A stretch of 64,000 nucleotides of DNA from Thermus caldilimi (GCF_004684245.1 NZ_CP038452.1:1598796-1662795); one strand, 5' to 3'; shown: positions 1 to 9,392, numbered from the stretch's first letter. Notes: a model not told the origin generated them from the letters alone. Numbers and translations are program-made.

Positions 1-1611
1 GCCCTGCTCCGGCCTGGACCCAGGAAGATCGTCCTGGCCACGGATGTGGCGGAAACCAGCCTCACCCTGCCCAACGTGCGGGCCGTGGTGGACACCGGGC
101 TGGCCAGAAAGCCCCGCTTTGACCCCAGAACCGGCCTCACCCGCCTGGCCCTGGTGCGCATCCCCGAGGAATCCGCCAGGCAACGGGCGGGCCGGGCCGG
201 GCGCACCGGACCCGGGCGGGTTTACCGGCTCTATCCCAAGGGCCCCTTTCCCCCAAAAAGGCCGGAGATCCTAGAGGCCGACCTCTCTCGGGCCCTCCTG
301 GTGGCCCTGGCCCTGGGCGAGAGGCTGGAAGACCTCCCCCTGCCCACCAAGCCTCCCCGAGGGGCCTTGCAAAGCACTTGGAACCTCTTGGAACTCCTGG
401 GGGCGGCCCAAGGGCATGGGCTAAGCCCCCTGGGAAAGCAGATCCTCTCCCTCCCCACCCACCCCCGCCTGGCCCGCATGGTGCTGGAAGCGAAAAGGCT
501 AGGCCTTCTCCCCCTGGCCGCCGATCTTTTGGCCCTCCTGGAGGAACGAACTCCCTTGGAAGGGGAGCCGGACCTGATGCTCCATCTAGAAGGCCTCCTC
601 GAGGCCCGGAGGGAAAGGCGGGGTACCTTTTTGGCCCACGAGCAGGTTTCCGCCCTCTGGCGGGGACGCTTTGGCCTGCTCTTTCCCGAGAGCAACCCCC
701 CCGGCGTAAGCACGATAAAACCCCAGCCGAGCCTTCCGGCTCCGGAAGAAGTGGGCCGGCTCCTCCTGGCCGCCTACCCCGACCGGGTGGCCAAGCGGGT
801 AGCCCCAAAGCGGTACAAGCTCTCCTCCGGGCCCCTTATCCAGCTATCCGGTGACGGCCCCGCCTACTTGGTGGCCCCCTGGGCCGACCTGGGCCCCCAG
901 GGAGGAAGGATTCTTCTTTACGCCCCCCTGGCCGAGGCGGATCTCCTTGAGCGGGCCGAACTGGCCCTCTGGACCGGGTGGGAGGAAGGAAGGCTCCGGG
1001 GCTATCTGGAGCAACGCTACGGTGCCCTGGTGCTGGAACGGGTGGCGGTGGACCCAGGTCCCCCCACGGCCAAGCACCTCGAGGAGGCCCTAAACGGCCA
1101 GCTACCCCTCCCCGAGGAGGCCCGGCAGGTCCTCCTGCGCCTCTCCTTCCTCCAAACCCACGGGATAGAGGTGCCAGAACTCTCGGAGCAAGCCTTGCTT
1201 CACGATCTTTCCTGGCTCCTCCCCTGGACCCAGGGGGTGCGGAAGATGGAAGACCTCCTGGCCCTACCCTGGAAGGAGATCCTTTTAAGCCTCCTGGGGG
1301 AAAAGCGGGAGCTTCTGGAGAGGCTGGCGCCGGAAAGCCTGGCCCTGCCTTCGGGCAAGCGCAGGCGCCTCACCTACCGGGAAGGGGCCCCACCCCTTCT
1401 TTCCTTGCGCATCCAGGAAGCCTTTGGCCTTCGGGAAACCCCCAGGGTGCTGGAAGGCCGGGTAGCGGTGGCGGTGGAGCTCCTTTCCCCCGCAGGCCGT
1501 CCGGTACAGGTGACCCAAGACCTAAAGAGCTTCTGGGAAAACCGCTACCCTGAGGTGCGCCGGAAACTCATGCGCCGCTACCCCAAACACGCCTGGCCGG
1601 AAACTCCCTGA
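1..1611 (+). CDS. hrpB: ATP-dependent RNA helicase HrpB, C-terminal part (5' truncated by window)
   Basis: The reading frame is open from base 1, so the gene begins upstream. The first visible residues (LATDVAETSLTLP) match DEAH-helicase motif V, and QRAGRAGRTGPGR near residue 61 is motif VI with its arginine finger. After these come the winged-helix/ratchet region and the long HrpB-specific C-terminal domain, ending RRYPKHAWPETP. HrpB family members run to about 800 residues; roughly 536 are visible. Function in bacteria is a poorly defined RNA-dependent NTPase/helicase. A promoter and a new gene follow 60 bp later, so it probably ends its transcription unit. Confidence 0.88.
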   Translation, partial: ALLRPGPRKIVLATDVAETSLTLPNVRAVVDTGLARKPRFDPRTGLTRLALVRIPEESARQRAGRAGRTGPGRVYRLYPKGPFPPKRPEILEADLSRALLVALALGERLEDLPLPTKPPRGALQSTWNLLELLGAAQGHGLSPLGKQILSLPTHPRLARMVLEAKRLGLLPLAADLLALLEERTPLEGEPDLMLHLEGLLEARRERRGTFLAHEQVSALWRGRFGLLFPESNPPGVSTIKPQPSLPAPEEVGRLLLAAYPDRVAKRVAPKRYKLSSGPLIQLSGDGPAYLVAPWADLGPQGGRILLYAPLAEADLLERAELALWTGWEEGRLRGYLEQRYGALVLERVAVDPGPPTAKHLEEALNGQLPLPEEARQVLLRLSFLQTHGIEVPELSEQALLHDLSWLLPWTQGVRKMEDLLALPWKEILLSLLGEKRELLERLAPESLALPSGKRRRLTYREGAPPLLSLRIQEAFGLRETPRVLEGRVAVAVELLSPAGRPVQVTQDLKSFWENRYPEVRRKLMRRYPKHAWPETP

Positions 1612-1644
1612 AACAACCTCTACCCAAAGCCTTGGGGCTAGGTT

Positions 1645-1650
1645 TATACT
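1645..1650 (+). promoter_or_regulatory. -10 box (TATACT) for the SCP2-like gene
   Basis: TATACT lies 24 nt before the ATG at 1675. A purine-rich Shine-Dalgarno stretch (AAAGGGGGG) sits between them, so this gene has a short leader. No good -35 is visible. Confidence 0.5.
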
Positions 1651-1674
1651 CGGTTTAAGCAAAGGGGGGAAGTC

Positions 1675-2067
1675 ATGGAGCTTTTCCAGGAAGATTGGGC
1701 CCAAGCCTACTGCCAGAAGCTGAACGAAAGCGAGGCCTACAGGAAGGCCGCCGCCACCTGGGAAGGAAGCCTGGCCCTGGCGGTGCGCCCTGACCCCGCC
1801 CTGGGGTTCCCCAAGGGGGTGGCCGTGGTGCTGGACCTGCGGCACGGGGCGTGCCGGGGGGTGCAGGTGGTGGAGGGGGAGGCCGAGGCCGACTTCATCC
1901 TAGAGGCCGACTTGGCCACCTGGCAGGAGGTGTTGGAGGGCCGCCTGGAGCCCCTCACCGCCTTGATGCGGGGCCTTTTGGAACTGAAAAGGGGAAGCAT
2001 CGCCGCCCTGGCCCCTTACGCCCAGGCGGCCCAGGAGCTGGTCAAGGTGGCCCGGGAGGTGGCATGA
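1675..2067 (+). CDS. SCP2 sterol-binding-domain-like protein
   Basis: A 130-residue single-domain protein. The pattern of a small amphipathic alpha/beta domain with GRLEPLTALMRGLLELKRG near the C-terminus resembles bacterial SCP2-like proteins (the 'G.....AFM.GK.K..G' signature), which bind lipophilic ligands such as acyl chains. The ATG follows a purine-rich ribosome site, and the stop overlaps the next ATG (ATGA), so it is translationally coupled to the alcohol dehydrogenase. The ligand cannot be inferred. Family assignment rests on motif resemblance only. Confidence 0.65.
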   Translation: MELFQEDWAQAYCQKLNESEAYRKAAATWEGSLALAVRPDPALGFPKGVAVVLDLRHGACRGVQVVEGEAEADFILEADLATWQEVLEGRLEPLTALMRGLLELKRGSIAALAPYAQAAQELVKVAREVA

Positions 2068-3098
2068 AAGGCCTGGTCTACCACGGGCCCTTCCAGGTGG
2101 CGGTGGAGGAGGTGCCGGAGCCCAAGCTGGAGGCGGAAACCGACGCCATCGTCCAGGTGGAGCTCGCCGCCATCTGTGGCTCGGACCTGCACATCTACCA
2201 CGGCAAGATCGCTGGGGTGTTGCCGGGCACCGTCTTGGGCCACGAGTTCGTGGGGCGGATTGTGGAAAAGGGCCCCCTGGTGCCCTTCCCCCTGGGGGAA
2301 AGGGTGGTGGGGAGCTTCCAGGTGGCCTGCGGGGACTGCCCAGCCTGCCGCAAGGGGCAGTACTTCGCCTGCCTGAAGGGAGGGGTCTTTGGCTTCGGCC
2401 TCGCCCTGGGCAACCTCCAGGGAACCCAGGCGGAAAGGGTGCGGGTGCCCTTTGCCCGGCAAAGCCTTTTCCCCATCGGGAACCTGCCTGCAGAGGAGGC
2501 CATCCTGGCAGGGGATATCCTCACCACCGCCTACGGGGGCGTAAGGCCCTTCCTCTCCCCGGGGATGAGCGTGGCGGTGGTGGGCTCGGGGCCCGTGGGC
2601 CTCATGGCCCAGATGGTGGCCCATGCTCTGGGCGCGGGACAGGTCTACGCCATAGACCCGGAGGAAACCCGCTTGGAAAAGGCCGCGGCCTTAGGAAGCC
2701 TGCCCGTAAACCCCAAGGCGGAAGACCCCGTGGCCCGGGTGCGCAAGGAAACCCAGGGCCTGGGGGCGGATCTGGTGGTGGAGGCGGTGGGCGGGGATGG
2801 GGAGGCGTTGAAACTGGCCCTCCGCCTGGCGGGGCCCGGGGGCATGGTGTCCAGCCTCGGGGTACCCACCGCCGAGAAGCTGGATTACCCTTGGCTCTCC
2901 GCTTTCAGCCGGGGCATCACCTTGAAAAGCGCCCTGGCCAACATCCCCCGCTGGATCGAGGAGGTTCTGGCCCTGCAACGGGCGGGAAGGCTTAAGGGCA
3001 GCTGGGTGTTCAGCCACCGCTTGCCCCTCGAGGAGGCCCCTGAGGGCTACCGCCTCTTCCACGAGCGGCAGGCCACCAAGGTGGCCCTGGTGCCCTAA
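2064..3098 (+). CDS. zinc-dependent alcohol dehydrogenase (MDR superfamily)
   Basis: 344 residues, normal for a medium-chain dehydrogenase. The GroES-like domain carries the catalytic-zinc ligands C38 and H60-E61 (ICGSD, GHEFVG). Structural-zinc cysteines are at about 89, 92, 95 and 103 (CGDCPACRKGQYFAC). The Rossmann domain has VVGSGPVGLMA around residues 173-183. It therefore should oxidise or reduce an alcohol/polyol/aldehyde with NAD(P); the substrate is unknown. It is coupled to the SCP2-like gene by a 4-bp ATGA overlap and followed by a strong terminator. Confidence 0.88.
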   Translation: MKGLVYHGPFQVAVEEVPEPKLEAETDAIVQVELAAICGSDLHIYHGKIAGVLPGTVLGHEFVGRIVEKGPLVPFPLGERVVGSFQVACGDCPACRKGQYFACLKGGVFGFGLALGNLQGTQAERVRVPFARQSLFPIGNLPAEEAILAGDILTTAYGGVRPFLSPGMSVAVVGSGPVGLMAQMVAHALGAGQVYAIDPEETRLEKAAALGSLPVNPKAEDPVARVRKETQGLGADLVVEAVGGDGEALKLALRLAGPGGMVSSLGVPTAEKLDYPWLSAFSRGITLKSALANIPRWIEEVLALQRAGRLKGSWVFSHRLPLEEAPEGYRLFHERQATKVALVP

Positions 3099-3107
3099 AA
3101 CAAAACC

Positions 3108-3146
3108 GCCGCCCGCAGGCGGCTCCCTCCTCTGACTTTTTTATTT
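3108..3146 (+). terminator. intrinsic terminator after the alcohol dehydrogenase
   Basis: Perfect 6-bp stem GCCGCC/GGCGGC (3108-3113 with 3118-3123) and a CGCA loop. A T-rich tract with six consecutive Ts follows at 3137-3142. Confidence 0.8.
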
Positions 3147-3232
3147 TACCACGGTTTGCCGGTATGTAAAGGGGTATGCAGGGAAACCCGTCCCCAACGG
3201 GGTGGAAAACCCCTGGCCGCCCTTCCCAATAA

Positions 3233-3255
3233 CCCCAAGACCAGAGGGTCTGGGG
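3233..3255 (+). other. stem-loop in the 280-bp intergenic region
   Basis: CCCC-A-AGACC pairs with GGTCT-GGGG around an AGAG loop: nine base pairs with one bulged A. It lies just upstream of the putative promoter at 3261-3291 and is not followed by a T tract. It may be a regulatory hairpin or a leftover terminator. Confidence 0.4.
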
Positions 3256-3260
3256 AGCTT

Positions 3261-3291
3261 TTGGAGTTTCCCTGGAAGGAATCCATATTAT
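3261..3291 (+). promoter_or_regulatory. possible promoter for the UspA-like gene
   Basis: TTGGAG at 3261-3266 and TATTAT at 3286-3291 are 19 nt apart, somewhat long. The element sits about 90 nt before the ATG at 3379. The rest of the 3099-3378 gap shows no open gene. Confidence 0.35.
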
Positions 3292-3378
3292 GGCAGAGGC
3301 CGGGACAATGTAACCTCGCTCCCGGCCCTCCCCGAAAGCTTGGGCTAACCTCGAGGCAAGGCAAAGGAGGTAAAGGCC

Positions 3379-3789
3379 ATGGCCCGGTATCTGGTGGTGG
3401 CCCATCGCACGGCCAAAAGCCCCGAGCTGGCCAGGAAGCTGGCCGAGCTTCGGAGCCAAGACCCCGAGGCCCGCTTTGTCCTTCTGGTACCCGCCGTCCC
3501 CCCGGCAGGCTGGGTCTACGAGGAAGGCGAGATCCAAAGGCGGGCCAAAGAGGAGGCGGAGGCCGCCAAGGCGGCCCTCGAGGCCCAAGGGGTCGCCATA
3601 GAGGAGGCCAAGCCCGGGGATGTCTCCCCCATCCTGGCCCTGGAGGAGGAGCTCATGGCCCATCCCGGGGCGTACCAGGCCATCGTCCTGGCCACCTTGC
3701 CCCCAGGGATTTCCCGCTGGCTCCGCCTGGACGTGCACAGCCAGGCGGAACGCTTCGGCCTGCCCGTGATCCACGTGATAGCCCACTGA
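3379..3789 (+). CDS. small Rossmann-like protein, possibly universal-stress-type
   Basis: 136 residues. It starts MARYLVVAHRTAKSPELA and ends VIHVIAH, alternating hydrophobic strands and charged helices as in UspA-like nucleotide-binding folds. The middle (residues 50-85) is a charged helix with many E, K and A. The Walker-like Gx2Gx9G(S/T) of ATP-binding Usp proteins is not evident, so this could be a non-ATP-binding member or another Rossmannoid. The start is set by AAAGGAGG 8 nt before the ATG. The lptF promoter begins immediately downstream. Function not known. Confidence 0.6.
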   Translation: MARYLVVAHRTAKSPELARKLAELRSQDPEARFVLLVPAVPPAGWVYEEGEIQRRAKEEAEAAKAALEAQGVAIEEAKPGDVSPILALEEELMAHPGAYQAIVLATLPPGISRWLRLDVHSQAERFGLPVIHVIAH

Positions 3790-3840
3790 GCTCCCGCCTC
3801 CTGCGCTTGTTTCTCATCCTGGCCCCGTATACTCGGCCTG

Positions 3841-4851
3841 GTGCTGGGCCGGTATGTCCTCAAGGAGGTCCTGGTCCCCTACCTGGTGGGGGTCCTGCTT
3901 TTCGTGGCCCTCCTCACCTTTGACCTCCTCTCCAGCCTCTCCGGGGTGCTTCTAAGCCGGGGAGCCGGCGTGGAGGCCATCGCCCAGCTCATCCTCTACC
4001 GCCTGCCCTGGACCCTGAGCCTGGCCCTTCCCTTGGGCCTGGTCTTCGCCATCTTGGTGGGCCTCGCCCGCCTCATCCGCCAATCGGAGTTGAAGGCGGC
4101 CTACGCCACGGGCGTACCCCCTTGGGCCCTTCTGAAACCCCTGGCGCTTCTGGCCCTTCTGGTGAACTTCTTCAACCTCCTCAACCTGGCCGAGCTTCGC
4201 CCCAGGGCCCTCGAGGCCTACGACCAACACCTAGCCCGGCTCCTCTACGGGGAACAGGGCCTAAGCGGGGTGTTGCGCAAGCAGCTTTACGCTGCGGAGG
4301 GCCTCGGGGTCTACTATGCGGAGGAGGTGCGGCCCGAGGTGGGGCAAAACCGCCTCTACGGCATCCGGGTGGTGGACCAAAGGGGCCGGGTCTACAGCGG
4401 CCAAGAAGGAGTCTGGGACAAGGAGGGGTGGCACTTCCGGGGGTACGTCCTGGAGGGGGGAAAGCCCAAGCCCTTTGCCGGCACCCTTCCCTTCCCCGCC
4501 CGGTTCCGCCCCAAGGAAAGCCTGGGCTCCCGCGATCCCTACGACTCCTCCACCCTGTGGGAGCTTTGGGAAAGGAGCCAGGTGGAGCCCAGCGCCCACT
4601 TCGCCCTGTACCGCCGGCTCGCGGATGCCCTCGGGGGCTTCTTCCTGGGCCTGGTGGCGGCCGCCTTGGGGCTTTCCTTCCGGGAGGCTGCCTGGGCCTT
4701 CCTCAGCATCGTCCTCCTCATCTTCGGCTACTACGTGCTCTGGACCCTGAGCGCCCAGCTCGCCCGCTACGACGTGAACCCCCTCTTGGCCTTCCTGCCC
4801 AACGCCTTCTTCGCCGCCTTGGCCCTTTACCTTACCTGGAGGCTCAGATGA
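3841..4851 (+). CDS. lptF: LptF/LptG-family permease (first paralogue)
   Basis: 336 residues of the YjgP/YjgQ family, inner-membrane components of the Lpt glycolipid exporter. Three membrane segments occur in the first ~115 residues (starting RYVLKEVLVPYLVGVLLF). A periplasmic jellyroll-like stretch follows (about 120-235), then three C-terminal segments. TATACT at 3828-3833 lies 7 nt before the GTG with no Shine-Dalgarno, indicating a leaderless start. It overlaps lptG by ATGA. In this family LptF and LptG pair with an LptB ATPase, which is not in this window. F versus G is assigned by gene order only. Confidence 0.85.
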   Translation: MLGRYVLKEVLVPYLVGVLLFVALLTFDLLSSLSGVLLSRGAGVEAIAQLILYRLPWTLSLALPLGLVFAILVGLARLIRQSELKAAYATGVPPWALLKPLALLALLVNFFNLLNLAELRPRALEAYDQHLARLLYGEQGLSGVLRKQLYAAEGLGVYYAEEVRPEVGQNRLYGIRVVDQRGRVYSGQEGVWDKEGWHFRGYVLEGGKPKPFAGTLPFPARFRPKESLGSRDPYDSSTLWELWERSQVEPSAHFALYRRLADALGGFFLGLVAAALGLSFREAAWAFLSIVLLIFGYYVLWTLSAQLARYDVNPLLAFLPNAFFAALALYLTWRLR

Positions 4852-5891
4852 AGACCCTGGACCGTTACCTCCTGCGCGAGGTCCTGGCTCACTTCAGCCT
4901 GGGGCTTGCGGTCATCGTCCTTCTCTTCCTGGCCGGAGCGGTCTACGAGGTCCTGGCCCCCCTGGTGGCCAAGGGCGCGGATCCCTACACCCTTCTCCTC
5001 TACCTCTTCTACCGCACCCCCGAGGCCCTGGTGCGGGGGGCTCCCGTGGCCTACCTCTTCGCCCTGCTCTTCCTCCTCTCCCGCCTGGGTGAGGACTCGG
5101 AGCTCAAGGCCCTCCTGGCCCTGGGGCTAAGGCGGGAACGCGTGCTTTTACCCTTTTTGGGCCTCGGGGCGCTTTTGGCCCTTTTGGGCTTCCTTTTGGG
5201 GGAAAGCCTGGTGCCCAAAGCCCTGGCCCAGGGGCAGGACCTTCTTCGCAGGCAGGTGCTGGAACGGCCCAGGGCCCTTCTCACCCCGGGCACCACTTTC
5301 CAGGATGCCAGGGGCAGGGTGGTCTACGTGGGAGAGGTGGCCCAGGACAGGATCGGAAAGCTTAGAATCCTTTCGCAAGAAGAGGTGGTCCTAGCGGAGG
5401 AGGGGAGGTTCCAAGGAGGGGTCTTGCAGGTGGAAAAGGGCTTAAGGGTCACCTACGAGGGGGATAGGCCCAGGACCCTGACCCGCTTTCAAGAGGGGGA
5501 ACTGGTCCTCAGGGACCTCACCTTTGAGCCCTGGCAGAACCCGGCAAACCGCATGACCTTAAAGGAGCTCAAAGAGGAGGTGGAAAGGCTTAGGAAAAGC
5601 GGGGTGAAGGCGGGCCTCGAGGCCACCACCTACTACCGCCGCTATGCCGAGCCAGCCGCCAGCCTCGTCTTCGCCCTCTTCGCCACGGGGCTTGCCTTCT
5701 ATCTCCTCGGGGGGTCCCGGAGCCTGGGGCTTGTGGGGGTGGCGGTCCTCACCTTCTTTTACTACGCCACCTGGAGCGTGGGGCGGATCATGGGGGAGCA
5801 AAACGCCCTAGACCCCCTCCTCGCCGCCTGGGGGCCCAACCTGGCCTATGGCCTTCTGGGGCTTCTGCTCTTCCTGGGAGGGCGCAGGTGA
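4848..5891 (+). CDS. lptG: LptF/LptG-family permease (second paralogue)
   Basis: 347 residues starting MKTLDRYLLREVLAHFSLG, the same six-segment architecture as the preceding gene: three membrane helices, a periplasmic beta domain of roughly 150 residues (about 110-260) and three C-terminal helices. The ATG at 4848 overlaps the stop of the first paralogue, and its own stop overlaps the GTG of the LptD-like gene, so all are translationally coupled. It should form the heterodimeric inner-membrane part of the envelope lipid exporter. A much longer in-frame extension upstream is spurious because it lies inside the first permease gene. Confidence 0.85.
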   Translation: MKTLDRYLLREVLAHFSLGLAVIVLLFLAGAVYEVLAPLVAKGADPYTLLLYLFYRTPEALVRGAPVAYLFALLFLLSRLGEDSELKALLALGLRRERVLLPFLGLGALLALLGFLLGESLVPKALAQGQDLLRRQVLERPRALLTPGTTFQDARGRVVYVGEVAQDRIGKLRILSQEEVVLAEEGRFQGGVLQVEKGLRVTYEGDRPRTLTRFQEGELVLRDLTFEPWQNPANRMTLKELKEEVERLRKSGVKAGLEATTYYRRYAEPAASLVFALFATGLAFYLLGGSRSLGLVGVAVLTFFYYATWSVGRIMGEQNALDPLLAAWGPNLAYGLLGLLLFLGGRR

Positions 5892-8385
5892 GGCCCAAAA
5901 GGCCTTGGACCACCCTGGCCCTGGTCCTCCTTTTCCTCTGGGTCCCCGCCTGGGCCCAGGAGAAGGTGCTGAAGATCCTGGAGGCGGAAAAGCTGGAGCT
6001 GAGACAGGAAGGAGGGGAGGAGGTCTATGTGCTCACCGGCAACCCCGTGCGCCTGGAGTGGGATGGGGAGGCCATCGAAGCGGGAAGGGCCACCTACTTT
6101 CGCACGCGTAAGCTCCTTTTCCTCTCGGAAGGGGTGCGCTACCGGGACCGGGAGGGAAGGCTTGTGGAGGCGGAGGAACTTCAGATCGACCTTTCCGACG
6201 AAAGCTTTGACGCCCTGGAGGTGCGCCTCGAGGCCAAGGATCTCCTCCTCACCGGCCCCCTTTGCCAGCGGGTGGCAGGGGCCATCCTCCTGGAAAACGG
6301 CTACGCCACCCCTTGCAACGCTTGCGGCCAGGAGGTGCCGGACTACGCCTTCCGCGCCCGGGAGATCGTCCTCTACCCAGGGGACCGGGTGGTGGCCCGG
6401 GGGGTGGTGGTTCTGGTGCAGGAAAAGCCGGTTCTGGAGCTTCCCGTTCTCCTTCTCTTCCTCTCCGAGCGCCGGCCCCGGTTGGAGGTGGGGCAGGACG
6501 AGGGGGGCTTTTACCTGAAGGCCGCTTTGCCCTACGTGGCCGACTTCGGCCTGGGATTTACCCTTCTCTCCTACTACCAGGGCCGGGGCTACGGGTTTGG
6601 CTTTGACCACTTCGGCACCGGGGAGGCCAAGGAGCACTACTTCTTCCTCCACACCCCCCGGACACCTTCCAGTACCGGGGGGAGTACGCCCTAAAGCGGC
6701 AGGAGTTTTCCCTAAGCGCTCTCCTGGAACGGGACGACACCCGGGAAAAGCTCTCCCGCTTCCGCTTAGAAGGCCTCCTCCCCGGCACCCCCGCGCCGGG
6801 GGAGTGGCGCTACGCCTTAAGGCTGGAGGGCTTCATAGACCACGACCCCACCACCCCACCTCCCCGCACCCTTCAGCGCCTGCCCGAGCTGGAGGTGCAA
6901 AGCCCCGTCCTAAGGGAGGGGCCTTTCAGCGTCCAGGGAAGCCTCCTCGTGGGCCGCTACCTGGCGGAAACCAACCCCCTAAACCGCTCCGCCCGGGCCC
7001 TTGGGCCCTACGCCGAGGCCGGAAGGGCCCTCCTTGCCCACAGCGAAAGCCTCGCCCTTGCCCCCTGGCCCGGGGCCAGCTTCCGGGCGGAAAACCGCTT
7101 CCGGGGCTTCTACTACACCACGCAAAACCCTGATGGGGAGCACGAGCGGCAGGTGGACTGGACCACCTCGGCCAGCCTGCGGCAAAGCCTGGGGGGGTTC
7201 AGCATGGAGGTGGGCTATGCCCGAAGCGTCCAGGAGGGGGAAACCCCCTTCCGCTTTGACGCCATACCCCAAAGGCGAAGCCACCAGGCCACCCTCTCCC
7301 TGGGCTTTCAGGAAAGGCCGCTCCTCCTCAGCCTGAAGTCAGGGAGGGACCTGGAGGCGGGGAAGTACCTGCCCCTCGAGGCCCAAGCCGCCCTCCAGGA
7401 CCCAGGCTACGCCCTGACCCTGGCCCACCGCCGCGGCCTGGAGGGCGAGGGCCCCCTAGAAACCCGCCTGGAGGGGGGCCTCACCCCCTACCCCTTCTCC
7501 TTCAGGGCAAGCCTCCGCTACGACCACGCGCAGGCCCTCTTTGATCCCCTTTTTCTCCAGGCAGGCTACGCCCTTCCCGGGGGAAGCCTGAACCTGAGCC
7601 ACCGCCACGACCTGAACGGCAAAGGGGCCCTCACCACCGACCTCACCCTTGCCCTGCGGGAGGGGGTCACCGCTTACACCCTGCAGGGGAGGCGGGACTG
7701 GCAGCAGGGCATCCTCACCCTCCAAGGCCAGGCCATCCTCGGTCCGGAAAGCCTCTCCTTGCGGACCACCCTGGATCCCCAGGCTCTGGGCTACGCCCTG
7801 GGCTACCGCTCCGGGATCACCCCAGGACCCCTGCTGGACCTGGAGCTTTCCGGGCAGTACCGGGAGGGCTTCCGGACCACCAATCTGCGCCTGGGCTTGA
7901 CCCAGGCCCTCCCCGAGGTGGGCTTCCGCTTAAACGCCAACCTGCACCTGCCAGAGGTGGACGACCCAGGGGTCTACCTGCGGGACCTGACCTTCAGCGG
8001 GGGAGCGGAGCTTTGGAAACCCACCCCCGTGGACGCGGAAGGGGAAGGGGCCATCCCCGGCCTCGCCTTTTCTGGGAGCCTCACCTACACCCGCCAGCCC
8101 CAAAGGCCTGAGGGGTACGCCCTGGCCCTCAGAAGCTTCGGCCCCACCCTTACCTTCGTGGGGCGGGAAAACACCAAGCTCCACCTGGCCGCCCTTCTCA
8201 CGCAAAACCTCCCTGGGGAGGCCCTAAAGCCCCGCTTTCTCCTGGTCCTGGACCGCTGCTGCTGGGCCCTGCGCTTCACCCTGGACGCACAAAAGGGGGC
8301 TGTGGGCTTGGCCTTCCTCTACGGGGGCCAGGCGGCGGGCCTCCTCCTCTCCGAGGAGGGGGTGAGGTTGGGAGGTACGCCATGA
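5888..8385 (+). pseudogene. lptD: LptD/OstA-like outer-membrane protein, interrupted by a frameshift
   Basis: Two adjacent frames encode one protein of about 832 residues. The first (5888-6694) has a signal peptide ending in AWA, an LptA-like beta-jellyroll (residues 25-200) with cysteines near 139-152, and the start of a beta-barrel, ending off-frame in TPRTPSS. The second frame (open from about 6660 to 8385) continues with aromatic-rich barrel strands and the CCWALRF segment typical of LptD C-termini. Adding one C to the six-C tract 6654-6659 joins them as HTPPDTFQYRGEY. Start is GTG overlapping the lptG stop. LptD inserts exported lipid into the outer membrane. Whether the lesion is real or a sequence error cannot be told here. 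Confidence 0.78.
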
Positions 8386-9392
8386 GACACAGCAAACAGC
8401 TCACGTACGCCCTTGGACCCCTTTTGGCCCTGTTCCTCACCGCCTGCACCGGAAGCCAAGAACCCCCCCTCCCCGCCCTGGTGGCAGCGGGCGGTCAAGA
8501 CCAGGTGCGCTTCTACCGGGCCCAAGACCTCCAGGGGGGAGGGGTCAACCCGGTGGCCACCTGGAGCACCCCGGGTCTTCAGGACCTGGCCTATAGCAAC
8601 GCCTTTCAAAAGCTCTACCTCCTCTTCCCCGACCGGGTGGAAGCCTATGACACCACGGGCTTCACGGCGGACGCCGCCCCGCAGGGGACCCCCTCCTTGG
8701 CTTCCCTTCCTGCGGACTGCACCGGAGGGCACCTGCGTTTGGGGCAGGGCCGGCTCCTCGCCCACTGCCCCGCCACGGGCCGGGCCTTCCTCCTGGCCCT
8801 CTCCGACCTGAGCGCCCTCCAGGAGGCCGACCTCACCGGCCTGCCCCCGGGGAACGGGGTGCGCCTGGCCCTCTTCCCCCAGGGAACCCTGGACCTCCTG
8901 GGCTACTTGACCCCCCAGGCCCTGGGCTACCGTCCCACCCTAGACCCCGCGGGCACCCCCAGCCTGGAAAAACCCCTGGACCCCTTACCTTCCCAAGGCC
9001 CTTTTGACCTCCAAACAGACCGGGGTCAGGGGCAGCTCTTGGGGCTCGCCGCCACCACCACGGAAGTGCGCCTTTACGCCCTGAAGGGGGATGTCCTCAC
9101 CAGCCGTAAGGTCCTGGGGGACTTCCCCCGGCCGAGCCACCTAGCCCTAGACCCCGTGGGGGGCGGGGTGGTCTACGGCCAGGGCTTCCAAGTGCTCTTT
9201 CCCAAGGACTCGGGCCCTCAGCAGCCCTTCGAGACCTACAGCGCAGGCCTGGTGGGGCAGGACGGTTACCTCTACCTGGCCCAGGGGACGGCCCTCGAGG
9301 TGTACGACCTGGTACCCACGCCGCCCCTCCTAGTGCGAAGCACCCCCTTAGGCTTCAACCCCACCTCCCTGGCCTTTGTCCCGGTAGAATGA
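8382..9392 (+). CDS. lipoprotein coupled to the LptD-like gene (beta-propeller-like)
   Basis: 336 residues with a type II signal peptide: positively charged start, hydrophobic stretch, and lipobox LTAC with the modified cysteine at about residue 22. The mature part is a series of roughly 40-residue units rich in G, L, Y and D (VRFYRAQDL, KLYLLFPDRVEAYD, VRLYALKGD, GYLYLAQG), suggesting a beta-propeller. It overlaps the LptD-like stop by ATGA. I do not recognise a named family. Location and coupling suggest a partner of the outer-membrane LptD-like protein, the role LptE plays elsewhere; this is inference. Confidence 0.7.
   Translation: MRHSKQLTYALGPLLALFLTACTGSQEPPLPALVAAGGQDQVRFYRAQDLQGGGVNPVATWSTPGLQDLAYSNAFQKLYLLFPDRVEAYDTTGFTADAAPQGTPSLASLPADCTGGHLRLGQGRLLAHCPATGRAFLLALSDLSALQEADLTGLPPGNGVRLALFPQGTLDLLGYLTPQALGYRPTLDPAGTPSLEKPLDPLPSQGPFDLQTDRGQGQLLGLAATTTEVRLYALKGDVLTSRKVLGDFPRPSHLALDPVGGGVVYGQGFQVLFPKDSGPQQPFETYSAGLVGQDGYLYLAQGTALEVYDLVPTPPLLVRSTPLGFNPTSLAFVPVE

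Noticed and set aside
4122-5891. A 589-codon frame ending in the second Lpt permease
   Set aside because: Residues before 4848 are shifted translation of the first permease. The ATGA overlap at 4848 is the natural start.
6654-6659. Programmed frameshifting of the dnaX type at the LptD-like gene
   Set aside because: Known Thermus transcriptional slippage uses a long A run; a six-C tract is short and no stimulatory signal is obvious. A lost base is simpler.
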